64,000 nt of DNA from the NCBI GenBank assembly GCA_946902985.2, contig OX336389.2, positions 126,205,572 to 126,269,571 on the forward strand. Reading direction: 5' to 3'. Numbering within the stretch: the first letter of the stretch is position 1; each line of letters opens with the position of its first letter. Shown here in pieces: positions 12,018 to 23,345 of the stretch. The translations under genes and the position numbers were made by a program. The DNA comes from Meconema thalassinum (taxonomy: Eukaryota; Arthropoda; Insecta; Orthoptera; Tettigoniidae). The notes beneath the pieces were generated by a model that was given only the letters and a program-made list of their open reading frames with translations, was not told the origin of the DNA and did not search any database.

Positions 12018-12390
12018 TCAGTCCACCGTGTGGTGTAGTGGCTAGCATTCATGGCTGCCGCCCTGGAGGTCAGAGTAAGATTCCCGGCTTTGACAAGTAA
12101 TTTATTTCTGGTTTGAGGGCAGGAACGGGATTCACTTGGCCTAGTCAGGTCGGCTCGATTACCACCTCAGCCATCCTGGAAGTGGTTTCCCACTACTCCA
12201 GGCAAATGCCTGGATGATTTCTAAAGTCCAGGGCCCCCTTCTTCCCAATCCTTACTTTAATTACAAGTACACACACTACTACAGACATTGAAATAACACA
12301 GGTTATCAGACAGACTGTGGTTTCCCATCTTCCTTCCAGGGCAAAATGACTCACGATGTTGAAGCCCTTCAAATGAAAAGACAACATCAG
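12018..12390 (+). mobile_element. SINE C, copy 1 (chimeric middle)
   Basis: The tRNA-like head GTGTGGTGTAGTGGCTAGCA precedes a B-box-like stretch, followed by the body shared with copies at 23577 and 31960. Near 12316-12342 the body carries CTGTGGTTTCCCATCTTCC, which belongs to SINE D and not to the other SINE C copies. The tail (CTTCAAATGAAAAGACAACA) is the SINE C tail. Confidence 0.75.
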
Positions 12391-12465
12391 ACTGATAAGT
12401 CCATCAAATGTATTATAATTCTTAAAAAAAAATTATATTTCTTTTAGAATTTTTAATAGTAAATC

Positions 12466-12794
12466 ACCGGGCGAGTTAGCCGTGGTCGTTACGGCATGAC
12501 TGCTGGCAGTCGCTCACATCCGGGAGGCGAGGAGGTTCGAATCCCCCCGCCGGCAACCTTGAAGATGGTCTTCTGTGGTTTCCCATCTTCCTTCCAGGCA
12601 AATGCCGGGGTTGGTCCCTAAGTATAGGCCACAGCCGCTACCTTCCAATTCCTAGCCCTTACATTCCAACTCCCCCCCAACGGTACTTGTAGCTCACCCA
12701 TTTGGTGTCCGTCTCGAAGCAGCTACAAAACTGGCGAGCCGAACATGTCCTCGGACACTCCCGGCACTAAAAGCCATACGCTAAAAAAAAAAAA
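12466..12794 (+). mobile_element. SINE D, copy 1
   Basis: The tRNA-related head GAGTTAGCCGTGGTCGTTAC carries B box GGTTCGAATCC, followed by a ~250-bp body and a poly-A tail. Target duplication AGTAAATC lies at 12458-12465 and 12795-12802. It is very similar to the copy at 61148-61468, so the family was active relatively recently. Confidence 0.85.
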
Positions 12795-12802
12795 AGTAAA
12801 TC

Positions 12803-14192
12803 TACAAGCTAGTAGAAAATATTTAAAAATTTGGTGGAAGTTCAAAAGTAATACAGAATTTTACAAACCTAACAAAGGTAAATTAGAGCCACCCCACTGG
12901 AAAACATTAAATTGGTCAACCAATATGGGATTAAAATCGATGAATAGGTGGGTGTGTCTGACGATACTGAGCTTCTTATATATGTTTGGTATTTTAAAGC
13001 TGTTTCTAGGATTTAGACATTTACCAGAACATACTTTACTGTTTTCACTGCCAATTCCTGAGGCAACAATCACAATAATAATGCTCTAAAATATCAAAAT
13101 AACATATTCCACACAAACTCAAGAACACAAGGATGACCAGCATGTCCATAATCCCTTAATGAAGCAAATTAGCAAATGTTTATACCAACCACTTGCCATT
13201 TGCTAAGGGGTACTTCCCTTGTGTATAGTTCTGTACAGCTTCCAGAGAGCGAACATTTAGGACCGGTTTCACCACGAGGCCGCTTCCCTCCTTGGCGAAG
13301 GGAGGCTTATGATTAAGCGATCCTTAAATACAACCGCCTAAGGCTGGGTGTTGCACCTGCCCATCTTGTACTTCGCTTAGCTAAGCCATGTCTGAACGAA
13401 CATGGCAGCGAGAGTCAAAGATCTTCGCTTGGTTAGTAATGCTCCCTTTAGCAAAGAACACTGTAGCCTTCCCGTTATGCCAACCTAATCCCTACCGTGC
13501 AAAATTACTTGCATAACGATGATGTGCAATATAAGGCTAAAACGACAACGCCAGTAATTAGGGAGCTATTTGAACGCTATTATTGTATTCGTATCATACA
13601 TATATATAAAATAAGTTCCGCAGTATTGATCTTCCGAGATCGATTTTGTTTGTCATGTTGGTCACGGTTATAATTTGTTTCTAGCTGTTGCAATAGTTTT
13701 CCACGACTTTACAGCTGTTCTACTTTAGGTTGGCGACCATGAAATACATTACTAGTTGTAGAAATAGTAGCCTACTGTGTTTGCGAGATGTAGCAACAGC
13801 TGGAGTAGACGCTGGGAAAACCATTGAAATATAAATTAGTGTATTTATCCTTATCATTACGGTACTTCCTCAACCTGTTATTGACTACACCCCACATTGA
13901 GATATGTTGGTCGAGCGGTTGAATCTTGCGAAGGTTATGTTTTCTTACTTGGATTTTATTATATCTCTTGTTTTATGAATACCCATACAGTATAGCAATA
14001 AGCACATAAATTATAGTGCATATTTTCCTATGATATATATACTGTATATAAATATACAAATAATTTTAACACAGCATGTTTTATTGCAAGCATCTGCAAT
14101 AGACTAGTCCGTCATTAGCTAAGGATTTCTACATCCAATTATTAGTTTAATGACCAAAAAAGTACATTACGGTACTAACAATATAAAGGTAT
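12803..14192. other. Intron, no gene recognised
   Basis: No supported coding sequence. At 13260 the text TAGGACCGGTTTCACCA resembles the end of a MITE, but no matching opposite end was found. Confidence 0.45.
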
Positions 14193-14248
14193 TTATTTAT
14201 TTACATTGTCAGAAGCTATGTTATTTATTTACATTGTCAGAAGCTATG
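14193..14248. repeat. 28-bp tandem duplication
   Basis: Two perfect head-to-tail units of TTATTTATTTACATTGTCAG plus AAGCTATG. Perfect identity suggests recent slippage. Confidence 0.9.
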
Positions 14249-14439
14249 ATGTCTGTAGTAAACGTTACCGTGATTCTAGGACAGCAAAGGAAATCCCTGT
14301 GGCAGTGCATTGAAAGAATGTGGTTTTATATGTATATATTTAATTTCCATTGCAAAATGCACACTATGCATGCTTCATATTATAACGACTGAATAATTAT
14401 AAAACAATAAATATAATAGGCTGAACATCAAGTAAACAC

Positions 14440-14520
14440 ATTCCTTCCGACTGGGAATCAAATCCCGGCCCACCGGGTAGGAGTCAGCAACATTACCGAC
14501 TCAACCAAAGAAGTCCGTTA
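14440..14520 (-). mobile_element. Possible SINE head (tRNA-like)
   Basis: On the minus strand a tRNA-like stretch TTGAGTCGGTAATGTTGCTG is followed by a B-box-like GGGATTTGATTCCCAG. It abuts the LINE tail at 14521. Only the head is visible and no second copy was found in the window. Confidence 0.4.
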
Positions 14521-14910
14521 ATCATCATCATCATCATTTCCCCTTATCCAGCTCCTGCCGGGTCGGGGTATTTATGGCACTTCTCCACTTTCCTCTCTCC
14601 TTCCACCATTCTTCTTCCACGATCTTGTCCCAGTCCAGATTTCTTTTTCTTACGCTGTTCTTCACTGAATCAATCCACCTTGTTCTAGGTCTTCCTCTTG
14701 CTCTCTTACCCTTGCACTTCGCCTCCAGCATCTGTCTTGGTATTCTATTTTCCTCCATCCTCTTTACATGTCCAAACCACCTTAGTTTATTCTTCTCAAT
14801 TCTCTCATTTAGTTTTCCCATCCCAACTTCCTTCCTAACATCTTCATTCCTCACTCTGTCTTTCCTATCATACTTCTTAGGAATTTCATTTCACTGGCTT
14901 GGATCTGGTG
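14521..14910 (-). mobile_element. LINE 3' remnant with ATG-repeat tail
   Basis: The C-terminal end of a reverse transcriptase ORF on the minus strand starts within IQASEMKFLRS and continues MRNEDVRKE...RWFGHVKRMEENRIPRQ to a stop at about 14534. The ATGATGATGATGATT tail is at 14521-14537. The same RT tail and microsatellite tail occur at 48634-51630 and 59709-60290. It is 5'-truncated and interrupts the Tc1/mariner relic after SPD of its transposase. Confidence 0.85.
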
Positions 14911-16070
14911 AATGAGCAGGCCATGCTACTGGACCTCCTCTCCGATCCATCGACCAGGGAAGACACGACTGAGATGTGCCCGGACATTAACGGCGAAGTG
15001 GGCTGGAGCACCGTCATGTAACATAATCCTGTGAATCATCAACGGTATGTCTTCCAGCAGGGGAGGAAAAGTCACCTGCAAGAAACACCGATATTTCCGG
15101 CCTGTTAGGAGACGTGGAAGGAAGACTGGTCCCAAAACACGGTCGCCAATTATCCCGGCCCACACATTCCGAATCAACCGCTGATGATGATCGCTGGTAG
15201 CAAAGCATGGGGGTTCTGCATACAAGCCCACAGATGACTGTTATGAAAGTTGAAGATACCACTCCATGTAAAGGTGGCCCCATCAGTGAATAGGATGGAT
15301 GCCACAAATCCCAGCATCGTAGTTGGCTGGTCAATAAACCAGTGACAAAACCGCTCCCAATGTGGAAAGTTTGTCGCTAGTAAGCCCTGCACACGCTGTA
15401 AGTGATAAGGGTAGTAACAATAGTCATGGAGAATGTTCCACAGTCGTCTGGCTTACCCTGTACTGGCGGGCCAACTGCCTGGTACCAACACGGCGGTCGC
15501 CTTCCAAAGTGTTAATCACATTTTCCTCCACGTCTGGTGTCTGAACTGGGCGGGTACGTCCTTCATGATTTCCTGCTTACTTAAATGACCGTCTCAAACA
15601 AACGGCGAAACACTGTTGCACACATTGAATGCTGTGGTTGCTGTCGGCAGGGATAGGTCTCCCGATACAACTGTGCTTCCCCCTTGCCATTTCCCTTGCC
15701 ATAAGTAAACACCATGTCGGCAAGCTCTAGAGTAGAATACAGAACCATTGTGTACAACACTGTAACACATCCACTACCAGGTGAGTCAGCACGAGAAGTG
15801 ACTCGGACAACGGTGCCAATGACGATGGCAGGAGAAGGCGCTACGGCATGACGTATGGGGAACAGTACCACCCTCTAGGAGGAAACCACGCATACTGTAA
15901 CTTTGGTGGCATGGTACAGCGTGCTTTGGATTGATGTCTATGTAACAAAGTATGATTGAATACATGGTCGCTAGCATGGACACCATGCATTTCCGGACAT
16001 ATGATCATTAGACCATATTTGTTCCGTATCCTCTCCTCGATCAATCCCTAGAGTTAGTACACGGTGAAAA
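14905..16070 (-). pseudogene. Tc1/mariner transposase relic
   Basis: Minus-strand DDE transposase remnants in several frames. The N-terminal MVFTYGKGNGKGEAQLYRE lies near 15710. A stretch ending TMLGFVASILFTD (first aspartate) is around 15290, followed by NVWAGIIGDRVLGPVFLP, then HDGAPAHFAVNVRAHL (second aspartate) at 14980-15030. The reading frame then shifts into RGGPVAWPAHSPD and ends at the LINE. The third acidic residue is missing. Near 16050-16085 a TIR-like ACGGTGAAAAAAATCACC may be the 5' end. It resembles transposases annotated as Tc3-like in insects. Confidence 0.8.
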
Positions 16071-16696
16071 AAATCACCCTGTATACCCATAACCAGGGCA
16101 TAGCTTCCTGTCCTGTCACTACTCTCTAAGATTTTGTCAAAATACAGATAAGAAAACAAAAGAAAGCAACTGACATAAGATCGTATGGTTAACATCAGAG
16201 AATTTTGTGGTGGCTCAGGTTATTCGGAATATGATTTGTGAAATCACAGTGAAATTCAAAACTATCATGGACAAGCAAAAGATTGTCTTCAACAAGTGTG
16301 CCTTTATAGTAAAAGAAGCTAAATTAGTAAGGAAACAAAAATTATAAAACCTAAGAATCAGATCTCTATTTGTCATATCATTCTTCCATATTCCAACAGC
16401 CAAGGCTCACTGGAGGGAAGTGTGCGGCACTTGATCCTCCTTTATGCACGTTCTATTGATTACCAGGCAAACATAGTAATCAAAATATGCTTTAAACCAA
16501 TCAGAGATTAGGATTGAGCAGTGGCAATAATGGTCATTAAGAATCCACAAAGGACTTTCATATCATTCCCGCTGCAATCAGGAGAGTGAAAATGAATAGA
16601 TGACAGATGAGAAACATCTGTATTAACACGACACACTAAATGCTTTGCTACCACAAGAAATTATATTACATTTGAAGCATTTGAGATGTCACATAC
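16071..16696. other. Intron, no feature recognised
   Basis: Only the 5' splice donor of the armadillo intron (GTATGT read on the minus strand at 16696) is identified. Confidence 0.5.
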
Positions 16697-16845
16697 CACT
16701 TTTGTTCCAGCATCAGAGAGATTTCTCAAAGTCCAAAGGCAATTCTGCACTAGCCGTTGACTGGGATGACCGAGATGCATAGCCAATGCTTGCATACCTC
16801 CAGCCTCAACAATAGCAGGTTTATTGCTTGAACACACTGAAAGCA
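16697..16845 (-). CDS. arm: Armadillo/beta-catenin exon, upstream
   Basis: A 149-bp internal exon: TG completing a split valine codon, then 49 codons from [16 protein letters not shown] to [10 protein letters not shown]. This is the stretch of armadillo repeats just before the segment in exon 3238-3699. The acceptor is TTTACAG|TG (16846/16845) and the donor is GTG|GTATGT (16697/16696). Family members normally read SDAATK where this copy has SDAGTK, and the HLGHPSQ segment is also variant. The exon before it was not found in the remaining 47 kb of the window, implying another long intron. Confidence 0.95.
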
Positions 16846-17009
16846 CTGTAAATAAAGAAAAACATGAAATGAATAAAAAACAGCAACTCTACAACATTTG
16901 AAAGAAAATCTCTGGTGAGAAAATTATACTTTTGTAATAAAGTACACTTTTCACCGTATCCGTTTTAACCACATCCACAAAGAAAGATTAACTTTATTGG
17001 TCTTCCAGG

Positions 17010-17335
17010 CAAATACTCTTCCCCGACTTAGAACTGTTATTTTGTTATTGTGTTTCTCTGATGACTGTGTGAGTGTGTGTAGCTGTATTAGGGACAGGGA
17101 TGGGTTAGGTGACCTGGAACTTGAAAAAAGGTACAATCCTGGCATTTACCATTTACCTGGCAGGAGTGTGGGAAAACCCTGGGGAAAACCACACTCAGGA
17201 TAGCTTATGTCAGCACCGGGATTCAAACCACCGATCTCGGGACTTGGTGCAGCTATCCATCATGGTTGTGGTGCGCGATTTAACATGCCACAGGGTGCCT
17301 GATTTACCACGCCCTCGGTGTACTATGGAAATATC
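17010..17335 (-). mobile_element. SINE F (tRNA-like, minus)
   Basis: Read on the minus strand it begins GAGGGCGTGGTAAATCAGG, has a B-box-like GGTTTGAATCCC, and continues through CCCAGGGTTTTCCCACACTC to a body ending near 17010. Only one copy was seen here. Edges are approximate. Confidence 0.6.
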
Positions 17336-17524
17336 GGCTTAAAAATCAGGTTAATGTGTAAGTTGAGGCAGTGAATTGATCGTGAACATGTTTTGGTGTC
17401 CGTTAGTGAACACAAAGCTAACAAATGGAATGGTAGCTTATACGCAATGTTGCTATAAGAAATCTAAATCAGATGTGTGGAAACAAATCACTGTTGCAGT
17501 AGTAGTTAAGATCTATCCTTTTTG

Positions 17525-17690
17525 GTGGCTCTCACTACTAAGGTAGACCGGGTTCGATTCCCGGTCAATACATGTGAGATTTTCGAAGTGAAATGCCATG
17601 TCCTGTGGTTCGGATTCCACGTAAAAAGGAGGTCCTGTGGCTCATGATCGCAAGAATAACGGTCACGCAAAACTACAAGCTACAAGTTAA
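17525..17690 (+). mobile_element. SINE A, head degraded
   Basis: Shares GGGTTCGATTCCCGGTCAAT (B box) and ATGTGAGATTTTCGAAGTGA with the complete copy at 53523. The start of the tRNA-like head is missing or diverged. Confidence 0.85.
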
Positions 17691-18490
17691 CTCACTATAA
17701 TGAGAAGGGATTAATTTTTATCATAGGAAAAGAACAACTATCTATTAATATAAAATAGGCCATAGTGCTAATCAAGGAAATAAAGGACATAACAGCCAGA
17801 ATACAACAATTTTACATGGAATGAAACTCTTATTATTTTCTTATAAGATAGTTTTGCATTTCTATGAAATGTATCATCCAAACAATTCAATCAGAAGACT
17901 TCTGACGAATCGGTTAAAATGGGCATGTTTCTACTTTCTGGTCCCCCCCCCCCAAAAAAAAATTACTACATTCTTGATTATAATATAACTTGCATAGCAT
18001 TGTGTCACGATGTTGTTCGTAATGACACAGCCTATCTGATGGAATACCATACCTTGACGATTAAAAATCCCTACTAATGCGAAAATAATTTCTTTCACCA
18101 AACCTATAAGTGCATCCTTTCAAGTTATTTAATCTGTTTAATTTAAAGTATGGATGAATTGAAATTCGAAGGGCAATGACGTGAATGAAATTTAACCTTT
18201 TATTCCTCACTTCCAAGCAATTTCTTTAAAAATGTTGCTGTTCTTACAAAATTCATCACGCTACGCTTCAAGAAGTGCGTCCTCAAATGCGCAGCTTTCT
18301 AGCAATAATAATAATGATCGTGTGGCTTCCGGAAAGGCTGAGTGCAGGTCTTTCTAGCTGATGCCTTTCTAGCAAAGAAAGTATCTTTTCACTCAAATGT
18401 ATTCATAAATAACTAAATTGATGATTAACTCCAGTATTGTCACGACTTGGTACATGGCCAGTCAAAACATAAATGAATACGAGTGATATT
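17691..18490. other. Non-coding, no feature recognised
   Basis: Contains a C/A homopolymer run near 17943-17960 and nothing else recognised. Confidence 0.45.
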
Positions 18491-18732
18491 CATTTTATTA
18501 GTGCATCCAATGGCCATTTTCTTTTCAGGATGGGTTGCGGAAGGGATTTAGGAAGGAAATCGGCCGTGGACCTATTGAAAGGAGCCGTCCCGGCATTTGC
18601 CTGGTGGTGAAAATAGGAAACCATGAAAACCATTTTCAGGACAGCTGAGGTGGGATTCAAACCCACGCACTCCCTATGCCAGCGAGACACGAAGTAGCGA
18701 GTTAGCACTTTTGGCCAACGTGGCCGGTTTAT
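18491..18732 (-). mobile_element. SINE E, copy 1
   Basis: A minus-strand copy of the family at 33880-34128: head with GGCCGAAAGTGCTAACTC-like text, B box GGTTTGAATCCC, body TGAAAATGGTTTTCATGGTT. Direct repeat GAGTGATATT at 18481-18490 and 18733-18742 marks the insertion. Confidence 0.85.
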
Positions 18733-18742
18733 GAGTGATATT

Positions 18743-20160
18743 GCTGTGTATATTTGGACTTCATACTTCAAATTATTATTTCTATGCTGAAAGTTTAGTG
18801 TTTTCAATAATTAGTGTAATGGCAATGAAAGGTTTTACAAACTAAAAATATGCCTAATATAGTCAGTTTCCTCTCGTATACTTGACATCGTGATGTATAT
18901 ATTCAACCTCCCTTTGCTATTTCTTTTATTGGAGGCATTCAGTAATCATAGTGAAAGCATTATGTTTATTTTAATGAAAAGTTCACTGATAACATTCTAG
19001 CAAAACTAGTTCTTCAATTCGTCTTGCACAGTTATTTCCCATATGTAACCACTGCTTGGCTCCAGGAAGCTCCGAGAACGACAATCAAAACTAAATGAAG
19101 TTTCCCGTTGGCCTTCCTGGGCAACTTTGGCTTCTCGTTCCCGGAGAGTGATTGTGAACCGACCCATGCGGTTTCATGAGATTTCAACATCCTTCTCGTT
19201 CCCGGGCGAATATGAACCAGCCCTAAGCTTCATTTCCAAATTATATTTACCGTATCTGGGTTCCAAGGCAATACAGAATACTAACGTTCATATTTTTAGC
19301 TAATGAAGCAGCATGGGGAGACTGCATTCATCACGAAGTCACTTCACATACAGGCATTGCAACAAAATCTAAGATGAATGGAATGACAAATGGCGAGTCT
19401 CTTCTAAGACAAAAGACCTTTATGTAAATGTGCTGCCCAAGAGATAGATTGTACACTAGCCATGCAGCACAGTTATTTGGCTACATCTCTATCTTTATGC
19501 TACACAAGAAGCAATACCAAGACGAATATGGTTTTTAAAGCGAAGTATATACAACACTTCACTACTAAAACTAGAATTAGACTCAATCATGCCTACACTC
19601 CTGAACACCTATTTCACATGAAGGTTAACCTGTTAGGACGAGCGGTCTCACTTGTAATGTATGGGCATGCGCGGAGTAAATTTTAGCTATCAGTTTGCCG
19701 ATACGGAACATGCTGTATGATTAACACAACATTCTTACAAGATACTAACATAATTCAGTATGCATACATGTATGTATACATACGAACATCAGGAGCATAC
19801 CTTAAAAATATGGGGCATAGTGTAACTATAGACGGCCTTATGTAGTGACGGACCCCAATGCTGGTCATAGGGTGAGGTTAGTGACAAATATGAAATTTTG
19901 GAGTAAAGCATATAGGTACAAGTAAATACTGCTATACGTACGTGACTAGGGGAATTTGACATAATGAATGATGTGCCTATAATTACTATGTTCGTTTGTT
20001 TGATGGTGTGACTTGAATTGCCACCTTATTGGTCAGCTGTATGAGGTTTCAAACAGTGTGACATTACATCCCGATGTAGTCACATGTGTTCAAGTGCGAG
20101 GTGTGGTGGTGAGTTACCAATGTTCATGAATTACCCTAGTTCAATTTAATAGAAATGTTG
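18743..20160. other. Non-coding, no gene recognised
   Basis: Around 19190-19235 the text CTCGTTCCCGGGCGAATATG followed by AACCAGCCCTAA looks like a DNA transposon end, but no partner end was found. Confidence 0.4.
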
Positions 20161-20163
20161 CAC

Positions 20164-20345
20164 TGTACTCTTCTAAAGACATGGTGAGTCAAAGCCATTT
20201 GTCCCTACTTGGTGAGACAATGGTCTGGGCAAAACTATTGGTCACTACTAGGTTAGATGACGGTCTGACGAAACCATTGGCCACAACTAGGTTAGACCAC
20301 TGTCTGGATGAAAATTAATGCTTGTAGCATAAGCAAGGGGGTCTG
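20164..20345 (+). repeat. Left arm of subrepeat-bearing inverted repeat
   Basis: About three degenerate ~45-bp units contain CTAGGTTAGATGACGGTCTG-like and AAACCATTGGCC text, followed by a hairpin CTGGGGCGTAAGCCCCAAG. The same elements occur inverted at 23235-23345. Confidence 0.6.
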
Positions 20346-20698
20346 GGGCGTAAGCCCCAAGTTAGGGTTGTGTTTGTTTGTAAAGACTTATAAACACACA
20401 TAATTTATCACGTATGCATCAATTAAAGCTTTAGTGTCTTAAATGAAGTCTTTGATCCCGCCATTTTGTATCTAGGAGAATTTGGTAGTGTAATGTATCC
20501 CGATCTATACTACTCCCAGGTAACAAGCATCAAATAATACATTATGGGAAATATTGAGGAAGGCATTTCTTTGTTCTACAGGTGAATCTTGTGATGATAT
20601 TGATTTCACCCATGGGTACGTCCATGAGAACATGTCCGAAAGACTAATATTTTACAATTTTCTGACAGTCACGTGTGATATACCATATGAAAGCTTAA

Positions 20699-21582
20699 CC
20701 CTGGAACCGCTAAACGTCGCTATCGCGATCCATTTCTGCTCAGCTCCAGCGCTAAAGTCGCGATCGCGATGCATTACGTCAGCGCTTACTAAACTCGTCT
20801 TCGCGCCTTTATTGTTTGTTTATTTATCACATATTATACATAATTTAAAAGAGGAAAGGTGTATCCACATGTATATCTTTGGTTTTAAGAATTTTAGAGT
20901 AATGGAGACAGTTGGCACGCCTGAGAAAAACTATAACGTTTTGCAGTTGCTCAGCGTGATGTATATGGCGCGCTCCCAGGTAAGAAATTGCGGTTGTGTC
21001 CTGTCTGTTCAACCTCGGAGAAGAAATCCCGTAGCCACTTTTGGTGTCCAGGATGTAATTGTGGTGTCCATCAACAATGTTATCACAAATTACAACATTA
21101 CTGGAGGCCTATGAAGGCAGGAAGAAAGAGAACCCATGAAGATGCTGAGGATGTGTCTGACTAAACACTCAGGCGTTGGAATGCTGTGTACATAATAATA
21201 TATTTGGTAATTTTGTACATTTGCAGTAGTGACAAATAATGAAAAGTGTATATAATTAGAATCAGCATAAAATTGTGGAGATTTTATACATTACAACTAA
21301 CACTGGGAAACCGATATTTTTGAACTTTTTTTTGCCTAGAACTTTGAATTTTTTTACAATTTTTGTGTGCGTGTGTGTTTCTTTATCAATACTGCCTTAC
21401 ACTGCTGCATTGGTGAGTTTAATTTTTTATTGTTATATTCTTTGACTTTTTCTGAATAAAATGATGTATAACACTTCATTATTAGTGAACAGAACACATT
21501 GTTTATGATTTTATGAAAATTTTGTGACAAAGCTCCCAGAAATTCTTAGCAGTTGAGGGTAATATAGTCAGCGGTTGCAGGG
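20699..21582 (+). mobile_element. piggyBac internal-deletion derivative, 884 bp
   Basis: TTAA target sites flank both ends (20695-20698, 21583-21586). The ends match as inverted repeats, CCCTGGAACCGCTAA and CCCTGCAACCGCTGA. These are the piggyBac hallmarks. The only coding remnant is the transposase C-terminal cysteine-rich domain, so the catalytic core is missing. Confidence 0.88.
20940..21164 (+). pseudogene. piggyBac C-terminal cysteine-rich domain
   Basis: An open frame running into LRLCPVCSTSEKKSRSHFWC, PGCNCGVHQQCYHK, then a basic/acidic end to TAA at 21162-21164. The C-x2-C...WC-x2-C-x-C...H-x3-C arrangement is that of the zinc-binding end domain of piggyBac transposases, which binds the element ends. 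No good start codon or catalytic residues precede it. Upstream text in the same frame (YGALPGKK) may be the last piece of the core. Confidence 0.75.
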
Positions 21583-21586
21583 TTAA

Positions 21587-22324
21587 AGTCTATATTTTAC
21601 TTTCAAGGTTGTATTTAACTTATTTCTACAAACAAAAGGTCCATTTTACCATCACGAATATCACATCAATTTTCAGCACCGACAGAGATATATTTTCACA
21701 TGTTTTATTTAAAATTATTAATTAATCAAGATTTAATAATTTTGGTATAAAAATGTTAGTTCTTCATTTTTAAAACTATCCAAAACTAATATAATATACA
21801 GTCCATTCCTTAAAATATGTTAACTTGCATTATATGTGACAGGCTGCAACATGTCTCACTACCACTGATCTGACGAAATGCATACATAATACATGACAGC
21901 ACCAGCGTGAACTAGGTAAGTACAAATTCCTATACTCAATGACTCAGTGCCGGGCGGGCGCCGCATTATGGCAAATTGCTTGGCGGGAGACAGGCTCGCA
22001 ACGTGGGCGAGCAAAAATTCCCGTCACATATAAAACAAAGTCCATGTATAACCACAGATCAATTTTTTAATTTTGCATTCTTGTGCTGAAATTGGTCTCA
22101 CCACTGACTATCTCAATTATTAGTATGCGTTATTGCTTCTCATCTTCCATTATAGACTAATAATTATATGATTATACTATGAAACTTGTTAAAAATAGAC
22201 CAAAGCACATATTTGTAATTCTTGTGTAAATCACAGTAGCCAACAATGGTAACTTCTCTTGTGGGCCACTTTGTCAGTTGCACGTCTCTGAACCTTTAGA
22301 GTGATATTGGCAAACAAATGTGTC
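21587..22324. other. Non-coding spacer inside the inverted repeat
   Basis: AT-rich spacer between the two piggyBac derivatives. No gene recognised. Confidence 0.4.
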
Positions 22325-22328
22325 TTAA

Positions 22329-22963
22329 CCCTCTCAGTTCCACGCGCCGATCAGATTGGCTCTCGCTGCTCGCGCCAAAAGTCTCAGAACCGATTCAATC
22401 GGCGCGCTGTTTATCTTATATTTGTAGATTTCTGTTGGCATATGCCCGTGATTATTTCATACTGTTGGAAAGGTGAGGTTTCAAGCTTTCCAGTGCGGTG
22501 TTTACTTTTTTCCTTTGAAGTCCGTTACGCGACAGGTTTGAGTTTGTATTTACGCCCTTCCCTTTGGGCTCCCCGAATCACGCGAGTTCCCGCCAAAATT
22601 GCGGTGCAGTGTTCTTCTTGTTGAAGTTTTCTGCCTATATATGTATCTAAGAACTTTCTACAGCTGGAAACGTAGTGTTTCTTCGAATATGATTCTTAGG
22701 TGTCCTTAATTTAGGCTCAAAACTGATTTAAAAAAATAAAATTGAACAATTATCAGAATAACCTCAATTAAAAAGGTTGAGATACCATATTTACTTTTAT
22801 GAACATAATGTATGAAAGAATGAGGTATTGGTTATAATGCATGCAGCAAAAATAAGATTCTATCGTTGGAAATGTGGTGTTTATGATTTTCTTTTGCATG
22901 ACCATTGAAAATGGCTTGGCATCCTTGGCAAGTATTTCAGGAAAAGGCTTGGCACTAAGAAGG
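22329..22963. mobile_element. piggyBac-type MITE, 635 bp
   Basis: TTAA flanks at 22325-22328 and 22964-22967. The ends pair as CCCTCTCAGTTCCA and CCTTCTTAGTGCCA. The family differs from the 20699-21582 element by its end sequence. No transposase domain remains. Confidence 0.7.
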
Positions 22964-23234
22964 TTAAGGAAGAAAACTTTGGATAAACTTTTGCTGTGCC
23001 GACAGCAGGATTTTGACCAAGTCCAATGTGCATGCGCTAGGAAGTTACACTTCACAATTTTCGGTGGAGAGCTGAAATATGTATGTTGCGAGAGCAAAAT
23101 ATTTTATAGGAATGGGTAATGGGACTAAGATACTGGTGTTGAACATTTTATTGCTAGAGGGTGTTACTGCATTTTTTTTTTTGCGCTGCTTTTGCCACTT
23201 AGTTCGAAAGTGGTGAATGCGGAATAAGGCATTA

Positions 23235-23345
23235 CATACAAAAACAAACCTCACCTGGCGCTTATGCCCCAATGGTTTTGTCCAGACAGTCTTCTAACCA
23301 AGTAGTGACCAATGGCCTTGTCTCACCCTACTTTAGTTCATCAGA
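23235..23345 (-). repeat. Right arm of subrepeat-bearing inverted repeat
   Basis: In reverse it reads GGTGAGACAAGGCCATTGGT, then an ACTACTTGGTTAGAAGACTG unit and GTCTGGACAAAACCATTGGG with a GGGGCATAAGCGCC remnant. These match the left arm at 20164-20345 in order. Confidence 0.6.

Larger units (their letters stand above)
3700..16696 (-). other. arm: ~13 kb armadillo intron
   Basis: Intron of 12,997 bp between the two exons, with GT and AG at its ends on the minus strand. It contains a hAT MITE, a nested RTE composite, SINEs and LINE/Tc fragments, listed separately. Remaining stretches (3700-3905, 4392-4654) are AT-rich, with a degenerate CAGTAGTG-type short repeat flanking the hAT MITE. Confidence 0.85.

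Noticed and set aside
13255..13450. MITE-like end GGACCGGTTTCACCA
   Set aside because: No matching opposite end or target duplication found, and coding text absent.
14560..14915. Plus-strand 113-codon ORF
   Set aside because: Antisense of the LINE C-terminus at 14521-14910.
17943..17960. C/A homopolymer and the C run at 40511-40530
   Set aside because: Simple low-complexity runs. Length may be unreliable and there is no function to support.
19070..19235. Transposon end-like text AATATGAACCAGCCCTAA
   Set aside because: Only one end visible; insufficient to define an element.
20554..21114. A 186-codon plus-strand ORF
   Set aside because: It starts outside the piggyBac derivative, crosses its left TTAA and end repeat, and reads the cysteine-rich domain in the wrong frame. 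It is a chance frame.
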